This document shows positions 1 to 10,155 of a DNA stretch of 64,000 nucleotides, in pieces. The notes under the pieces were generated by a model. The model did no database searches and was not told the origin of the DNA. It was given only the letters and a program-made list of their open reading frames with translations. Origin of the DNA: an uncultured Alphaproteobacteria bacterium (GTDB taxonomy: Bacteria > Pseudomonadota > Alphaproteobacteria > Rhodobacterales > Rhodobacteraceae). Within the stretch, counting starts at the first letter, position 1, and each line of letters begins with the position of its first letter. The position numbers and the translations under genes are program-made. The stretch covers positions 1-64,000 of the forward strand of contig CACHJY010000003.1 in the NCBI GenBank assembly GCA_902580265.1, given 5' to 3'.

Positions 1-1
1 T

Positions 2-1207
2 CAAATAGGCGCTTTCTTGATGGCATCATGGATCAATGGTTTGAGTGAACGTGAAAAAGTAAACCTAACTAATTCAATGATGAATAGTGGGACGGTTTTG
101 AGGTGGGATTTAAATGGTCCAATAGTTGATAAGCATTCTACAGGAGGAGTGGGTGATACAGTATCTTTAATTCTGGCCCCATTATTGGCTAGTTTAGGTT
201 GTTTTGTTCCTATGATTTCTGGAAAGGGTTTAGGGCATACTGGAGGCACTCTGGATAAGCTGTCCTCAATACCAGGATATCAAGTAGAACAAAGTGAAGA
301 TTCGTTTAAAAAAATTGTTTCAGAAGTAGGCTGTGCGATTGTTGGTCAAACCTCTAAGTTAGTGCCTGCCGATAAAATTCTTTATTCTATAAGGGATGTT
401 ACAAGTACTGTTGACTCGGTTGATTTAATAACAGCATCTATAATCTCTAAAAAGCTGGCTTCTGGAATAGATTACCTAATTCTGGATGTGAAAGTTGGTC
501 GAGGCGCACTAATGGCCAATATTAAACAGGCAAAAAAATTAGCTAAAAGCTTGGTATCTGTCGCAAATGCATCGAATTGTAAAACTAAAGCTCTTATAAC
601 GAACATGGATGACCCTCTTAGCTCATCTATCGGTAATTCTCTTGAAGTAGAAACAGTAGTTGAACTTTTATTAGGTAAAAATAAAAATGAACGTGCTCTC
701 TTGGATACAACAATAGCTTTATCAACTGAATTATATTCAATGGTTTACTCCGAAAAATCTCAATTAGAAATAAAGCAGAAAATCCATTCGTTACTCGATT
801 CAGGATATGTCGCAGAACGCTTTGAAAAAATGGTAGCGGCTGTAGGGGGGCCAAAAAACTTTTTATCAATCTATAAAGAGGTACTCCCAAGAGCTGATTC
901 CCTGGTTGCGGTTAAGGCTAAAAAGGAGGGGTTTATTACTGAAATTAATACGAAAAAATTGGGTGATATTCTTATAAAAATGGGTGGAGGAAGACAAAAA
1001 GCTCTAGATAAGCTTGATCTTTCTGTTGGGTTTACAAAGGTGGCAAGATCAGGGGAAGCGGTTAACACAAAATCAACTCTTCTGTTTTTGCATTGTGCAG
1101 AAAAGTTTCTAACTGCTTCATTGGAAGACGAAATTATTCGCTGCTTTACAATTTCAGAGAGAGAGCCGGAGCGGATTAAGGGTCTTATTTTACAAAAAGT
1201 GAGCTAA
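2..1207 (+). CDS. deoA: Thymidine phosphorylase, 5' end outside window
   Basis: Thymidine phosphorylase cleaves thymidine or deoxyuridine with phosphate to the base and deoxyribose-1-phosphate in cytoplasmic nucleoside salvage. The frame is open from base 2, where it reads [10 protein letters not shown], so the true start and about the first 45 residues lie upstream of the window. The family phosphate-binding signature KHSTGGVGD and the segment [16 protein letters not shown] follow, then DVKVGRGAL and, near the C terminus, [10 protein letters not shown]. The visible 402 codons fit a family of about 440 residues. The stop overlaps the deoB start (TAATG), which points to translational coupling. 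DeoB converts the deoxyribose-1-phosphate made here, so the pair forms a catabolic step sequence. Confidence 0.95.
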   Translation, partial: QIGAFLMASWINGLSEREKVNLTNSMMNSGTVLRWDLNGPIVDKHSTGGVGDTVSLILAPLLASLGCFVPMISGKGLGHTGGTLDKLSSIPGYQVEQSEDSFKKIVSEVGCAIVGQTSKLVPADKILYSIRDVTSTVDSVDLITASIISKKLASGIDYLILDVKVGRGALMANIKQAKKLAKSLVSVANASNCKTKALITNMDDPLSSSIGNSLEVETVVELLLGKNKNERALLDTTIALSTELYSMVYSEKSQLEIKQKIHSLLDSGYVAERFEKMVAAVGGPKNFLSIYKEVLPRADSLVAVKAKKEGFITEINTKKLGDILIKMGGGRQKALDKLDLSVGFTKVARSGEAVNTKSTLLFLHCAEKFLTASLEDEIIRCFTISEREPERIKGLILQKVS

Positions 1208-2388
1208 TGGGTAAGGCTATCTTGATAGTTTTGGATTCACTAGGGATAGGAGGTGCTCCTGATGCAAATATTTATAATGATGAGGGGTCCAACACGTTTG
1301 GTTCTATCGCTATCGCGTGTTCAAATGGTGATGCGGATATTGGACGGAAGGGAGCATTAAAGGTTCCTAACCTCGAGTCTTTGGGTATCTATAGCGCTAC
1401 AAGGCTATCAACTGGTCTAACCCTTCCCAATACTAATAGCACTATTGGATCATATGCTGTAGCTAAAGAGCGCTCAAAGGGGAAAGATACTCCTACCGGT
1501 CATCACGAAATAGTTGGTTTTACGAATCTGGTTGGTTGGTATACCTTCCCCAAAGTTGTACCAGTCTTTCCTGAAAAACAAATGAAAATGCTTATACAGA
1601 AAGCTAAATTGACCGGAGTTTTGGGGAACAAACATTCGTCTGGTGAAGAAATCATCAAAGAATGTGGTAAAGAGCACCTAAAAAGTGGTTGCCCTATAGT
1701 TTATACCTCCGCTGATAGTGTTTTACAAATAGCGGCTCATGAACAAGCTTTTGGATTAGATCGTTTATACGAAACTTGTAAAATCGCTGCTGAAACCTTT
1801 AATGAGTTGAGAGTACAGCGAATAATTGCAAGGCCTTTTCTTGGTGACAATAAAGACGAGTTTTTTCGTACCAAAAATAGAAAGGATTTTATATCACCTC
1901 CACCAATACACACCTTATGTGACAAAGTTATAAAATCTGGAAAAAAATGTTTTGGTATAGGTAAAATTGGAGATATTTTTGGGCATCGTGGAATAAGTAA
2001 GTCTATATCGGGGCTGTCTGATGAAAAATTATTTGATGAGATGCTAAGTATTATTGCAAAAGCAGATGTAGGTGATCTTATCTTCGCAAACTTTGTTGAA
2101 TTTGATACATTATACGGTCATAGAAGGGATTTGTCAGGCTATGCCAGGGCGTTGGAAAAGTTTGATAAGCAACTGCCAAGACTTTTTTCAATTTTGAATA
2201 GAGAAGACCTTTTGATTATAACAGCTGACCACGGAAACGACCCCACCTTTGCAGGTTCAGATCATACCAGGGAACAAGTTCCTGTATTGATAAAAAAACA
2301 TAATTTGATTAATAAATGTTACGGATTGATTAATTTTTCTGATATAGGTTCATTAGTAGAAAATTTCCTTAGATTAGAAGCATACTAA
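1207..2388 (+). CDS. deoB: Phosphopentomutase
   Basis: Phosphopentomutase interconverts (deoxy)ribose-1-phosphate and the 5-phosphate, linking DeoA and other phosphorylases to central metabolism. It belongs to the alkaline phosphatase superfamily with two metal ions. Metal-site signatures are visible: [11 protein letters not shown] at the N terminus (Asp10), and ADHGNDPTF and SDHTRE near the C terminus. GKDTPTGH holds the threonine (about residue 95) that is phosphorylated in the family. The length of 393 residues is normal. The ATG shares its first base with the deoA stop, and no better start exists. It is the second gene of the deoA-deoB-add-upp operon. Confidence 0.96.
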   Translation: MGKAILIVLDSLGIGGAPDANIYNDEGSNTFGSIAIACSNGDADIGRKGALKVPNLESLGIYSATRLSTGLTLPNTNSTIGSYAVAKERSKGKDTPTGHHEIVGFTNLVGWYTFPKVVPVFPEKQMKMLIQKAKLTGVLGNKHSSGEEIIKECGKEHLKSGCPIVYTSADSVLQIAAHEQAFGLDRLYETCKIAAETFNELRVQRIIARPFLGDNKDEFFRTKNRKDFISPPPIHTLCDKVIKSGKKCFGIGKIGDIFGHRGISKSISGLSDEKLFDEMLSIIAKADVGDLIFANFVEFDTLYGHRRDLSGYARALEKFDKQLPRLFSILNREDLLIITADHGNDPTFAGSDHTREQVPVLIKKHNLINKCYGLINFSDIGSLVENFLRLEAY

Positions 2389-2401
2389 TAGGCATTCAAT
2401 T

Positions 2402-3379
2402 ATGAGCTCATTTACGCTATGTAAAAAAGTTGAATTACACATTCACCTTGAGGGAGCAGCTTCACCAGAATTTGTTCGCGAAATATGTTATAGTAGTGGA
2501 ATACAGATCCCAGCAATTTTTGATAAAACTGGGAACTATAATTGGCAGAATTTTGATCAATTTCTTACGATATATGAAACAGTAACAAACTTATTTTTGG
2601 AAGAAAAAAATTTTGAGGCTCTCGTCCGCCACGTACTTGATAAACAGGTCAAGGAAAACGTGATATATAATGAGATTTTTTTGGGGCCTCATCTATGGAG
2701 TGATAGACCCACTGACCGATGGGAACGTTTTTTAAATATTGCTAGCAAAGTCGCTGATGAGTATGAAAAAAAATATGGTATTTATACCTATTTTATAATT
2801 GTGTGCATAAGACACCTTGGTCCTGAGAAGGCTTTAGAAGCCTCTAGTTTTGCCTCAAAGAAAATGGGCAATAATGTGGTTGGTTTTGGTATGGCAGGAG
2901 ATGAAAAAAAATTCAACACATCAGATTTTATTGAAAGCTTTAACTTTGCTAGGAACTCAGGACTTGGGACAACAACCCATGCTGGTGAAATATGTGGAGC
3001 AAAATCTGTAGATGAAGCTATAAAACTTGGAGTGACCAGAGTAGGCCATGGTGTTAGATCAAGCGAAAGCGAAGAAACAATTATGAATCTAATAGAAAAG
3101 AATATATTACTGGAGATATGTCCAGGTTCAAATATAGCACTCGGCTTATATCCATCAATTGAAGACCACCCAATAAAATTTTTATTAAATAAAAATATAC
3201 CAATTTCTATCTCTACAGATGATCCTCCTTTCTTTGCAACAAGTTTATCAAAAGAATACGAAGATCTTCACAACGTTTTTGGTTGGGAGGTTGAGATCTT
3301 TTCAGAAATTAATCGGAAGTCTTTAGAGTTTGCTTTTTGTGAAGCAAAACTCAAAGAAAAATTAATTCAACAACTATAG
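2402..3379 (+). CDS. add: Adenosine deaminase
   Basis: This zinc hydrolase deaminates adenosine or deoxyadenosine to the inosine form. The metal and catalytic residues of the amidohydrolase superfamily are present: HIH at 13-15 (ELHIHLEGAA), HAGE at 193-196, VGHGV with His216, and STDDP with the Asp pair 273-274. At 325 residues it matches bacterial adenosine deaminases. Adenine deaminases share much of this pattern, so the substrate is inferred mainly from salvage-operon context. It follows deoB by 13 bases and precedes upp by 11 bases, consistent with one transcript. Confidence 0.9.
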   Translation: MSSFTLCKKVELHIHLEGAASPEFVREICYSSGIQIPAIFDKTGNYNWQNFDQFLTIYETVTNLFLEEKNFEALVRHVLDKQVKENVIYNEIFLGPHLWSDRPTDRWERFLNIASKVADEYEKKYGIYTYFIIVCIRHLGPEKALEASSFASKKMGNNVVGFGMAGDEKKFNTSDFIESFNFARNSGLGTTTHAGEICGAKSVDEAIKLGVTRVGHGVRSSESEETIMNLIEKNILLEICPGSNIALGLYPSIEDHPIKFLLNKNIPISISTDDPPFFATSLSKEYEDLHNVFGWEVEIFSEINRKSLEFAFCEAKLKEKLIQQL

Positions 3380-3390
3380 AAAGAAAATAA

Positions 3391-4020
3391 ATGGAAAATT
3401 TAACTATAATCAATCACCCATTAATACAACATAAACTTACAGAAATGAGAAAAAAGACAACTTCCTCTAATCATTTTAGAACACTCTTAAAGGAAATAAG
3501 TTTACTGCTTGCTTATGAGATTACAAGAAATTTGCCAATGGAAACAATTTCTATAGAAACACCTCTAGAACGCTATGAGGCATCGACTTTGGCAGGAAAA
3601 AAGTTAGCCTTAATTTCTATTTTGAGAGCTGGTAATGGCTTGCTTGATGGTGTTTTGGATCTAATACCTTCGGCACGTGTAGGCTTTATTGGTTTATATA
3701 GGAACGAAAAAACATTACAACCAGTTGAGTACTACGCTAAGGTTCCTAGTGATTTAAGTAATCGCGTTTGCATTGTCGTTGACCCAATGCTCGCGACTGG
3801 AGGATCTGTATCATTCGCAGTCGATTATCTTAAGAAAAAGGGCGCGCTAGATATAAGGTTTCTGTGCCTCTTGGCTGCACCAGAAGGTGTAGAGGTTATG
3901 CAGAAAAATCACCCAGATGTAAAAGTTTTCACTGCATCTTTGGATAGATCACTCAATGATATTGGATACATATTGCCTGGGCTTGGAGATGCTGGTGATA
4001 GGCTATATGGCACAAAGTAG
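3391..4020 (+). CDS. upp: Uracil phosphoribosyltransferase
   Basis: The enzyme makes UMP from uracil and PRPP, recovering the base released by DeoA-type phosphorolysis. The PRPP-binding loop [10 protein letters not shown] is clear, as are the N-terminal [12 protein letters not shown] and the C-terminal [12 protein letters not shown] signatures of the family. Its 209 residues are the usual length. It is the last gene of the salvage operon, and the next gene converges on it from the other strand after only 9 bases. Confidence 0.96.
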   Translation: MENLTIINHPLIQHKLTEMRKKTTSSNHFRTLLKEISLLLAYEITRNLPMETISIETPLERYEASTLAGKKLALISILRAGNGLLDGVLDLIPSARVGFIGLYRNEKTLQPVEYYAKVPSDLSNRVCIVVDPMLATGGSVSFAVDYLKKKGALDIRFLCLLAAPEGVEVMQKNHPDVKVFTASLDRSLNDIGYILPGLGDAGDRLYGTK

Positions 4021-4029
4021 ATAAAATAT

Positions 4030-5973
4030 TTATCCAGGAATCCTAAGAGTTTCTTGTCTGCTACCATTTGTAATATGAATTTTATCTAGGTCAATACTTA
4101 TTACCCTCCATCCATTTCCAAATTTTTGTCCTACTTTTACTTTTACCGTATTGCCTGAAGATAGCCTTATTAAAGCGATCCGTCCTGTTCTTTTCCCAAA
4201 AATGCCTATTAGATTTGTTCTATTTAGCTCTATTAAATTTTTAAGTGTTGAGTTTCCAACTATTGACGCCCTTTTTGGTATGCTTGGAGGTTTGCTTCTT
4301 ACGTTCAAGTTTCTAACTGAACTAGCGGCTACTTTTTTCAGATTACTCACAGCAGAAGGCATTTCAGGAGGAAGATCAACAAATGTCACTGCTCCTGTAG
4401 ACTTAGTGGGATTTTCTAAAACTTTAATTGAATCTATGATCTTTGGCTTTATCATAGGGTAATTGCCATTCCATGAAGCTACTTGTGTCGACACTTTTGC
4501 TTGATTGTTGTTTAACAACATAATATTGAGACCTTGCTCTTTAAGTTTTACATTAAGCTGATGGTTCAATTTCAATTCATTCCCATAAGTTGGATTAAGA
4601 ACGCTAATAAAAAGTTCTTCTGCAATTATGTCCGCGGGTCTAATAAAGGCTTTTTCCCCGTCATTAATAAAGTTAAAAACCCTTAACTGATCTGGCACAA
4701 GAATATCTGGCTTCTTGATATCAAAGAAAAGTAATGGGAGAGTACTAGCTCTTTTATTTGCTGTTGTAATTAAAATTTTAGTCGAAGATATGTCCGAAAA
4801 AATCTCTTCAATAACTATTTTTTTGTATCCATGATTTATAACTTTTTCCTTCTTTGGAGTTGAAAAAAAGCTTTTGCTTTCAAGGGTTTTAGAAACAGTT
4901 CTTGATTTTTTCGATGATTTCTTTTTTTTGTTAATTAAATTTGAAAAATCATCATCTATTATTGGAAGCGATTTAAATGTCTTTTTTTGTTGGTTCATAA
5001 AAAAATTTAATGAGTCTAAATTTTTCAAGTTAGAAAACTCTCTAATATCATCATTCTGGTTCGATTTTTCAGGAATTAAATTTGGAACTGATATTTCTTC
5101 CAGGGTAAATTCATTTATTTGTGTTGCTTTCAGGTTGAGATTTAGTTGGACTTCAACTGAGGATCTATTAATTGAATTTAATTCAAGGTGCTGATTTCTA
5201 GGCTTTTGAGGTATGTAAGAAAAGTTCAAACCTTTGGGTTTAAAAATTGAATTGTCTAGTATAGTAGGTGAAAGTTTTTTTACTTTTGCTAACAAAATGA
5301 TTTCGGGTTCTAAACTATTTTCTTTATCATTGAAGTTCCTTGGGTCAGCTAAATAGTTATAGGGTTTATTGTTAGACCTATATTCCAGATAAGTGGAGGC
5401 CAAAGATATTAAAAAGCCTGTGAATAGTAAAATACTGGTCAACGCTAGGACCTTTGTAAATGTTTTGCCTTCTATTTCAAAAAGTCGTTTTGAACTATTA
5501 TCATTAAAAAAAACGGGACTTTTTTTAAATCCAGAAATCTTACTTGAGGCGATATATCTTTCTGGACGAAACCCTGCTTTTTTTACAAAATTTCGAGACT
5601 CATTTATCGAATTCGCAGCTATAGCTGCAACGGGAACTGTACTTCTTGTAGATGATTCTCCGATTGCAATAAAGAGTTCATTTTCATTTAGTCCACAGCG
5701 TTTGGCTGTAACTTTTTTACAGTGTTCGATAGAAAAATTATCTTCAATAACGATGGTTTGTGAAAGGACTAGTTCTCGAGGAAGAAGGACGTCTACTATT
5801 GGCTTCTTTGTTGATAAAGCTGCTGCTTGATTTCTGAGTACTTCAAGATCTTTTTCAAGGTTTTTTGACGAAGGGTCAACTGACCCGAGTACATTCCAAG
5901 ATTTCTTACTACTTTTTTTCAGAAGTTGGATTGATGTCTTTGATAAATTTAAAGCTAGTTTATTTTTATTCAT
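4030..5973 (-). CDS. Bitopic membrane protein with GspC/PilP-like C-terminal domain
   Basis: I recognise no named gene. The 647-residue protein has a cytoplasmic N-terminal part of about 170 residues, one transmembrane helix near 174-196 (VLALTSILLFTGFLIS), a long lysine/serine-rich middle, and a C-terminal domain of about 60 residues (FGKRTGRIALIRLSSG... VKVGQKFGNGWRVISI). That last part has the look of the GspC/PilP homology region of type II secretion or type IV pilus inner-membrane proteins. The N-terminal part reads like a PilM/GspL-type actin-fold remnant, with less certainty. No other secretion or pilus gene lies nearby. The ATG at 5973 has no strong ribosome binding site but no better start is seen. 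Confidence 0.6.
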   Translation of the reverse strand: MNKNKLALNLSKTSIQLLKKSSKKSWNVLGSVDPSSKNLEKDLEVLRNQAAALSTKKPIVDVLLPRELVLSQTIVIEDNFSIEHCKKVTAKRCGLNENELFIAIGESSTRSTVPVAAIAANSINESRNFVKKAGFRPERYIASSKISGFKKSPVFFNDNSSKRLFEIEGKTFTKVLALTSILLFTGFLISLASTYLEYRSNNKPYNYLADPRNFNDKENSLEPEIILLAKVKKLSPTILDNSIFKPKGLNFSYIPQKPRNQHLELNSINRSSVEVQLNLNLKATQINEFTLEEISVPNLIPEKSNQNDDIREFSNLKNLDSLNFFMNQQKKTFKSLPIIDDDFSNLINKKKKSSKKSRTVSKTLESKSFFSTPKKEKVINHGYKKIVIEEIFSDISSTKILITTANKRASTLPLLFFDIKKPDILVPDQLRVFNFINDGEKAFIRPADIIAEELFISVLNPTYGNELKLNHQLNVKLKEQGLNIMLLNNNQAKVSTQVASWNGNYPMIKPKIIDSIKVLENPTKSTGAVTFVDLPPEMPSAVSNLKKVAASSVRNLNVRSKPPSIPKRASIVGNSTLKNLIELNRTNLIGIFGKRTGRIALIRLSSGNTVKVKVGQKFGNGWRVISIDLDKIHITNGSRQETLRIPG

Positions 5974-6068
5974 GTCAAGTTATCATAACAAACTGCAAAG
6001 CAAATATAATATATCATACTACATACAACTAGGAAATCTATTGGTATAAGTAATTGTCTAAACACTAC

Positions 6069-6824
6069 TTAAGCTTTTGATTGTATGTTGAATAGTGTTA
6101 CAGCAACTGCTGTAGATACATTTAATGATGAAAAACTGTGGTTGCCATCTATAGACACTAACATATCACAGTGTTCTCTAGTCAAACGCCTTATTCCTTT
6201 TCCTTCAGCTCCAAAAACGATAGCTAGATCTTTATTTGTTTTTTTGAATGAAGACAATTTATTTATTGAATTTTCATCAAGACCTACGACAAAATAGCCC
6301 AATTTCTTTAATCTAACGATTGTTTGGGAAATGTTTGGTACTTGTATATAACGCACTTGTTCGAATGCTCCTGAAGCCGCTTTAACAAGGCTTCCATTCT
6401 CACTTGAACCGCCATTGAGAGTATTAATGATAGCATTGCAGTTAAAGAAAAGGCTCGATCTAATAATAGCACCAACATTTTGTGGATCACTTACCCTATC
6501 TAAAATAACAACTAGTTTAGGCTGCTCGGTGTTAGGGATTTCATGGATGACGTCCGATTGCTTTAAAGGGCTCACTTTTAAAATTGCTCCTTGATGAACT
6601 TTATTTTCAGGAATTGGTAGTCTTGTTGATTTATCAAGATTAAAAATCGGCATGTTGGGTGTTTTGTTGTAATTGAAAATCTTAGCCCTTGCATTTTGAC
6701 TAATCCATAGCTCGTGTTTCCGACGGTTAGGATTTTCGAGTGCGGCCTTTACTGCGTGTAAACCAAACATATAGTAGTCACTATGTTCTATGATATTTTT
6801 TGACCTCTTAATATATTTGCCCAT
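6069..6824 (-). CDS. rlmB: 23S rRNA (guanosine-2'-O-)-methyltransferase, SpoU/TrmH family
   Basis: A SPOUT (trefoil-knot) methyltransferase that uses SAM to 2'-O-methylate a guanosine of 23S rRNA (G2251 in E. coli numbering). All three SpoU motifs are present: motif 1 VILDRVSDPQNVGAIIRSS, motif 2 AIVFGAEGKGIRRLTREHCD, and motif 3 SSLNVSTAVAVTLFNI. The N-terminal substrate-binding part starts with YYMFGLHAVKAALENP, typical of RlmB rather than of shorter TrmL or TrmH proteins. The length of 251 residues is normal. It stands alone on the minus strand, diverging from the tRNA-Tyr gene upstream of it. Confidence 0.92.
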   Translation of the reverse strand: MGKYIKRSKNIIEHSDYYMFGLHAVKAALENPNRRKHELWISQNARAKIFNYNKTPNMPIFNLDKSTRLPIPENKVHQGAILKVSPLKQSDVIHEIPNTEQPKLVVILDRVSDPQNVGAIIRSSLFFNCNAIINTLNGGSSENGSLVKAASGAFEQVRYIQVPNISQTIVRLKKLGYFVVGLDENSINKLSSFKKTNKDLAIVFGAEGKGIRRLTREHCDMLVSIDGNHSFSSLNVSTAVAVTLFNIQSKA

Positions 6825-6913
6825 CTTTATTTATAATAATTCATTTTAAACTTATATCTTTCTGTTTACACTTCGGCATATCAGTTGTAAAACCCTTTTA
6901 CGTCAAAGTTTCA

Positions 6914-6999
6914 GGAGGGGTGGCAGAGCGGTCAAATGCAACGGACTGTAACTCCGTCGGGGAAACCCTACATAGGTTCGAATCCTATCCCCTCCACCA
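6914..6999 (+). tRNA. tRNA-Tyr (anticodon GTA)
   Basis: A full class II cloverleaf folds here. Acceptor GGAGGGG (6914-6920) pairs with CCCCTCC (6989-6995), the discriminator is A and CCA is encoded (6997-6999). The anticodon stem ACGGA/TCCGT encloses CTGTAAC with anticodon GTA at 6948-6950. A long variable arm and the T arm ATAGG-TTCGAAT-CCTAT follow. Confidence 0.98.
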
Positions 7000-7122
7000 T
7001 TTAGAGCTTATAAAAATAAAAATGCATCTAAGGACTAAATCGAACTTTTGAATTTTCTTAACAAAAAATAGTTCGTGTCGTTTAACAAACTAGGAATTAC
7101 TTTTTAGTTTTTCTTTCAACAG

Positions 7123-7162
7123 GGAGGTCTTCTACTATCGTTAAGGGGTCTCCTTTTTTTTT
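7123..7162 (+). terminator. Rho-independent terminator-like hairpin
   Basis: GGAGGTC (7123-7129) pairs with GGTCTCC (7147-7153), including two G-U pairs, around a 17-base loop, and nine T follow at 7154-7162. This would end the tRNA-Tyr transcript or an unseen short RNA between 7000 and 7160. Confidence 0.6.
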
Positions 7163-7615
7163 GCAATTTCAAATCCTTTATTAGTCTAAAAAACTGCTCC
7201 ATGAGACTTTAAAATTTTATCCAAAATTATTTAAAAGCTAAAGAAAGATATATTTATAGGTTTTCATGACCATATAAAAAATGTTTTTTTATCTTAACTC
7301 CTTCAAGGAAAACGCCTGAGACTACCACGATTTTTTTTGGCTTCGTAACACTTCGCTTCATAATGCACCATTTGATCCTTTATTACAGAGTTGTCCCTTC
7401 GTTAAAAAATTTTCTAAGTATTAAGAAAAATAAAAACAAACTTTATAACAAAAAGATAAGACAAATGGATTTGACTTAATTTTCTTGTTGGTGTAGCTCT
7501 TCTCAGCAAAGCATAATATAATAATCATGTAAGACAGTAGTTAATGATTGAGGTAGTTATATTGTTCAACGGTAAGGATAATATAGATATTTAAATAAAA
7601 ACACTGTTAGAGACA
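7163..7615. other. Gene-free stretch between tRNA-Tyr and kdsD
   Basis: I see no convincing reading frame or RNA gene in this AT-rich stretch, nor between the tRNA and the hairpin at 7123. It should contain the kdsD promoter, but no single -35/-10 pair stands out. No clear ribosome binding site precedes the kdsD ATG at 7616. Confidence 0.5.
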
Positions 7616-8572
7616 ATGAAGAAAAAAACTATTCAAGAAATTGGCAAATTTGTTATAGAAACTGAGGCCTCAGCGCTTTCCAAGTTGGCAACAGATTTAC
7701 CAAAGGATTTTTCAGGTACTATAGAAGCAGTTTTGAAAACAAAGGGAAGAGTTATTGTCTCTGGCGTTGGAAAGTCTGGTCATGTTGGTAGAAAAATTGC
7801 AGCTACCTTGGCAAGCACTGGTACGCCAGCGAGCTTTGTACATGGAACGGAAGCCAGCCATGGTGATTTAGGAATGATCACTCCTGACGATTTTTGTTTA
7901 CTTATTTCTAATTCAGGAGAAACATCGGAGCTAAACGATATTTTGGCACACACCAAAAGGTTTGCTATACTTACAGCTGTCATATCTTCTTCCAAAAATA
8001 GCACTCTTATACAAGCAGCTGACTTTAAGTTATTGCTTACTGATGCTGCTGAAGCCTGCACCATCCGACTAGCTCCAACAACATCAACAATACTTACAAT
8101 GGCGTTGGGAGATGCATTAGCTGTTTCATTGATGGAGCAGCGAGATTTTAAGCCCGAAGATTTTCGGGTTTTGCATCCAGGAGGTAATCTTGGTTCACAA
8201 ATGCTAAAAGTATCGCAACTAATGCGAAAAAGAAGTGAAATGGCCATTGTAAAACATGATTTTTCTATGAGTAATATAATTTCTAGTATGACTGATACTG
8301 GTTTTGGAGTGGCAGTTTTAGTGGATGATAAAGGTATATTATCGGGAATAATAACAGATGGAGATCTAAGAAGAAACATTTATAACCTTCTAACTTATTC
8401 ACCTAGGGACATTGCAACATTGAACCCTAAATCAGTTAAACCAAATGATTTAGTATCTATTGCATTGGAAAAAATGGAAAAATCAAAAATTTATGCTGTC
8501 GTTGTAGTTGAAGAAGACCAGCCAGTTGGCCTTTTACGGATGCATGATATCTTACGATCAGGTATTAAATGA
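7616..8572 (+). CDS. kdsD: D-arabinose-5-phosphate isomerase, KpsF/GutQ type
   Basis: Converts ribulose-5-phosphate to arabinose-5-phosphate, the first step of Kdo synthesis for lipopolysaccharide. An N-terminal SIS sugar-isomerase domain (VSGVGKSGHVGRKIAATLAS, then HGTEASHGDLGMI and ISNSGETSEL) is followed by two CBS domains from about residue 205 (MRKRSEMAIV; LNPKSVKPND). The length of 318 is typical. Its stop overlaps the kdsB start as ATGA, so the two Kdo genes are coupled. Rhodobacterales often place this gene in an lpt cluster; here the partner is kdsB. Confidence 0.94.
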   Translation: MKKKTIQEIGKFVIETEASALSKLATDLPKDFSGTIEAVLKTKGRVIVSGVGKSGHVGRKIAATLASTGTPASFVHGTEASHGDLGMITPDDFCLLISNSGETSELNDILAHTKRFAILTAVISSSKNSTLIQAADFKLLLTDAAEACTIRLAPTTSTILTMALGDALAVSLMEQRDFKPEDFRVLHPGGNLGSQMLKVSQLMRKRSEMAIVKHDFSMSNIISSMTDTGFGVAVLVDDKGILSGIITDGDLRRNIYNLLTYSPRDIATLNPKSVKPNDLVSIALEKMEKSKIYAVVVVEEDQPVGLLRMHDILRSGIK

Positions 8573-9369
8573 AGACAGTGGTTATTATTCCGGCGCGCTA
8601 TTCTTCGGCAAGGTTTCCTGGTAAACCCCTTAAAAGGCTTTCCATTGGTGGCAGACTAGAAAAATCTCTCATTCAGCTTTCTTGGGAGGCAGCCTGTAGG
8701 GTTAAAAGCGTGGAAAAGGTTTTTGTAGCAACGGATGATGAGCGTATCCGAGTTGAAGCAGAGTCTTTCGGAGCTAGCGTGATAATGACCTCAAAAGACT
8801 GCAAAAATGGAACGGAGCGATGTGCAGAGGCAATAGATACTATAAATTTTGACGGCGACATAGTTGTGAACTTTCAGGGAGACGCTCCCTTGACTCCAAA
8901 TTGGTTTGTTGAAGGCTTAATACGAACTTTTAAAGAAAATACAAATACTCAAATAGCTACGCCAGTTTTGAGATTAGATGAAGCGTCTCTCAATGCATTT
9001 AGGCTTGATAGAACTAATGGTCGAGTCGGAGGCACCACTGTTGTGTTTGATAACGACCGTAATGCTTTATATTTTTCTAAAGAGATAATTCCATACTTTG
9101 ATGAAAAACACTTAAAGAAAAGCATTCCTTTTCCAATATTTCATCATATAGGAGTTTATGCCTACAGGCCTGAAATTCTCTTAAATTACAATACATGGAA
9201 AGAAAGCAATCTTGAAGTACTAGAAGGTCTAGAGCAATTAAGATTTCTTGAAAACAGGTGTTCTATAAAATGTGTTTTAGTTGATGGCAAAGGTAGAACT
9301 TTTTGGGAGCTCAATAATCCTGAAGATGTTGCAAGAATTGAAACGATAATTAATAATGATATAAATTGA
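8569..9369 (+). CDS. kdsB: 3-deoxy-manno-octulosonate cytidylyltransferase (CMP-Kdo synthetase)
   Basis: Activates Kdo with CTP to CMP-Kdo for lipid A-core assembly. The nucleotidyltransferase signature is at the N terminus (VVIIPARYSSARFPGKPL), followed by FVATDDERI, NGTERCAEA and VNFQGDAPL. The length of 266 residues is slightly above the usual 245-255. The start overlaps the kdsD stop by four bases, so translation is likely coupled. Downstream lies a hairpin that probably ends this operon. Confidence 0.95.
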   Translation: MKTVVIIPARYSSARFPGKPLKRLSIGGRLEKSLIQLSWEAACRVKSVEKVFVATDDERIRVEAESFGASVIMTSKDCKNGTERCAEAIDTINFDGDIVVNFQGDAPLTPNWFVEGLIRTFKENTNTQIATPVLRLDEASLNAFRLDRTNGRVGGTTVVFDNDRNALYFSKEIIPYFDEKHLKKSIPFPIFHHIGVYAYRPEILLNYNTWKESNLEVLEGLEQLRFLENRCSIKCVLVDGKGRTFWELNNPEDVARIETIINNDIN

Positions 9370-9373
9370 AATC

Positions 9374-9416
9374 GAAAGAGAAATAAAACCACTTAAAATT
9401 TTATTCTGTCTCTTTC
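9374..9416. terminator. Hairpin between convergent genes
   Basis: GAAAGAGA (9374-9381) pairs with TCTCTTTC (9409-9416), and AATAAAA pairs with TTTTATT inside it across a 3-base bulge, giving 15 pairs and a 10-base loop. No strong T run follows, so it may end kdsB transcription weakly. A second small hairpin lies at 9419-9436 (AAGTAAA/TTTACTT). Confidence 0.5.
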
Positions 9417-9519
9417 CAAAGTAAAGTGTTTTACTTCACGCTCATTATCAGTCTTTACAAGAAAACAGTTAAAAACCTTTTTCAATTGGACTAGTTAATT
9501 TGGAGAGAAGGTTGTTAAT

Positions 9520-10143
9520 TTAAGTAATTGATATAGCTATGGATATAATTTTATCAAATATGAAAATTGATAAGACCAACATTGTAAATATAACTACTTT
9601 ATCTATCAATCGCCAGCTTTTTTGATTATTAATAAAATTTGCGAAATAAGATGAGGCATATCCAAGCAAAAAGAAATAGATAAAAGATGCAGTAGTAGCA
9701 CCAATTACGAACAAAATTTTTTCGTTTAAAATAAATTCTCTTGAGACACCGCCAATTATGAAAATCGTATCGGAGTATACGTGCGGGTTTAGATAAGTTA
9801 TAGCCAGAGTTTTAAATAAGACTTTCCCAAGCGAGCCCCGACTATATGTCTTATTAAATGAATGTAAGTCTGCTGAAGTATTAAGTTTATTCCAAATAAA
9901 ATTAAAAATAAAAACTAGCAAGAACAAATTAAGTATTAGATCAACAAACGGATTTATTTGCGAAAAGAAATAAAATGTAGCCGTTCCAATTACTATAAAT
10001 ATAAAATCAGATAGAGAACAAATTAGACATACTAAGAACACATGATTTCTTCTAAGCCCTTGCTCAATGACAAAAAGATTTTGAGGTCCTACAGCCAAAA
10101 TCAAACTCATCCCTAAATAAAATCCAAAAACAAGGGGTTCCAT
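9520..10143 (-). CDS. LysE/ArgO-family amino-acid exporter
   Basis: A membrane exporter of the LysE superfamily, which exports basic amino acids such as lysine and arginine. The N terminus (GFYLGMSLILAVGPQNLFVIEQGLRR) carries the family motif GPQN-x3-x-QG, and about six hydrophobic segments follow over 207 residues. A histidine-containing stretch (YLNPHVYSDTIFIIGG) matches the second conserved block of ArgO-like proteins. It lies 12 bases downstream of cobS on the same strand and may share its transcript. The exact substrate cannot be read from sequence. Confidence 0.85.
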   Translation of the reverse strand: MEPLVFGFYLGMSLILAVGPQNLFVIEQGLRRNHVFLVCLICSLSDFIFIVIGTATFYFFSQINPFVDLILNLFLLVFIFNFIWNKLNTSADLHSFNKTYSRGSLGKVLFKTLAITYLNPHVYSDTIFIIGGVSREFILNEKILFVIGATTASFIYFFLLGYASSYFANFINNQKSWRLIDKVVIFTMLVLSIFIFDKIISIAISIT

Positions 10144-10155
10144 TAAAGAAGAACT

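Noticed and set aside
7780..8379. Minus-strand open frame of 199 codons
   Set aside because: It lies fully inside kdsD, whose motifs are intact; composition mirrors the antisense of a coding strand.
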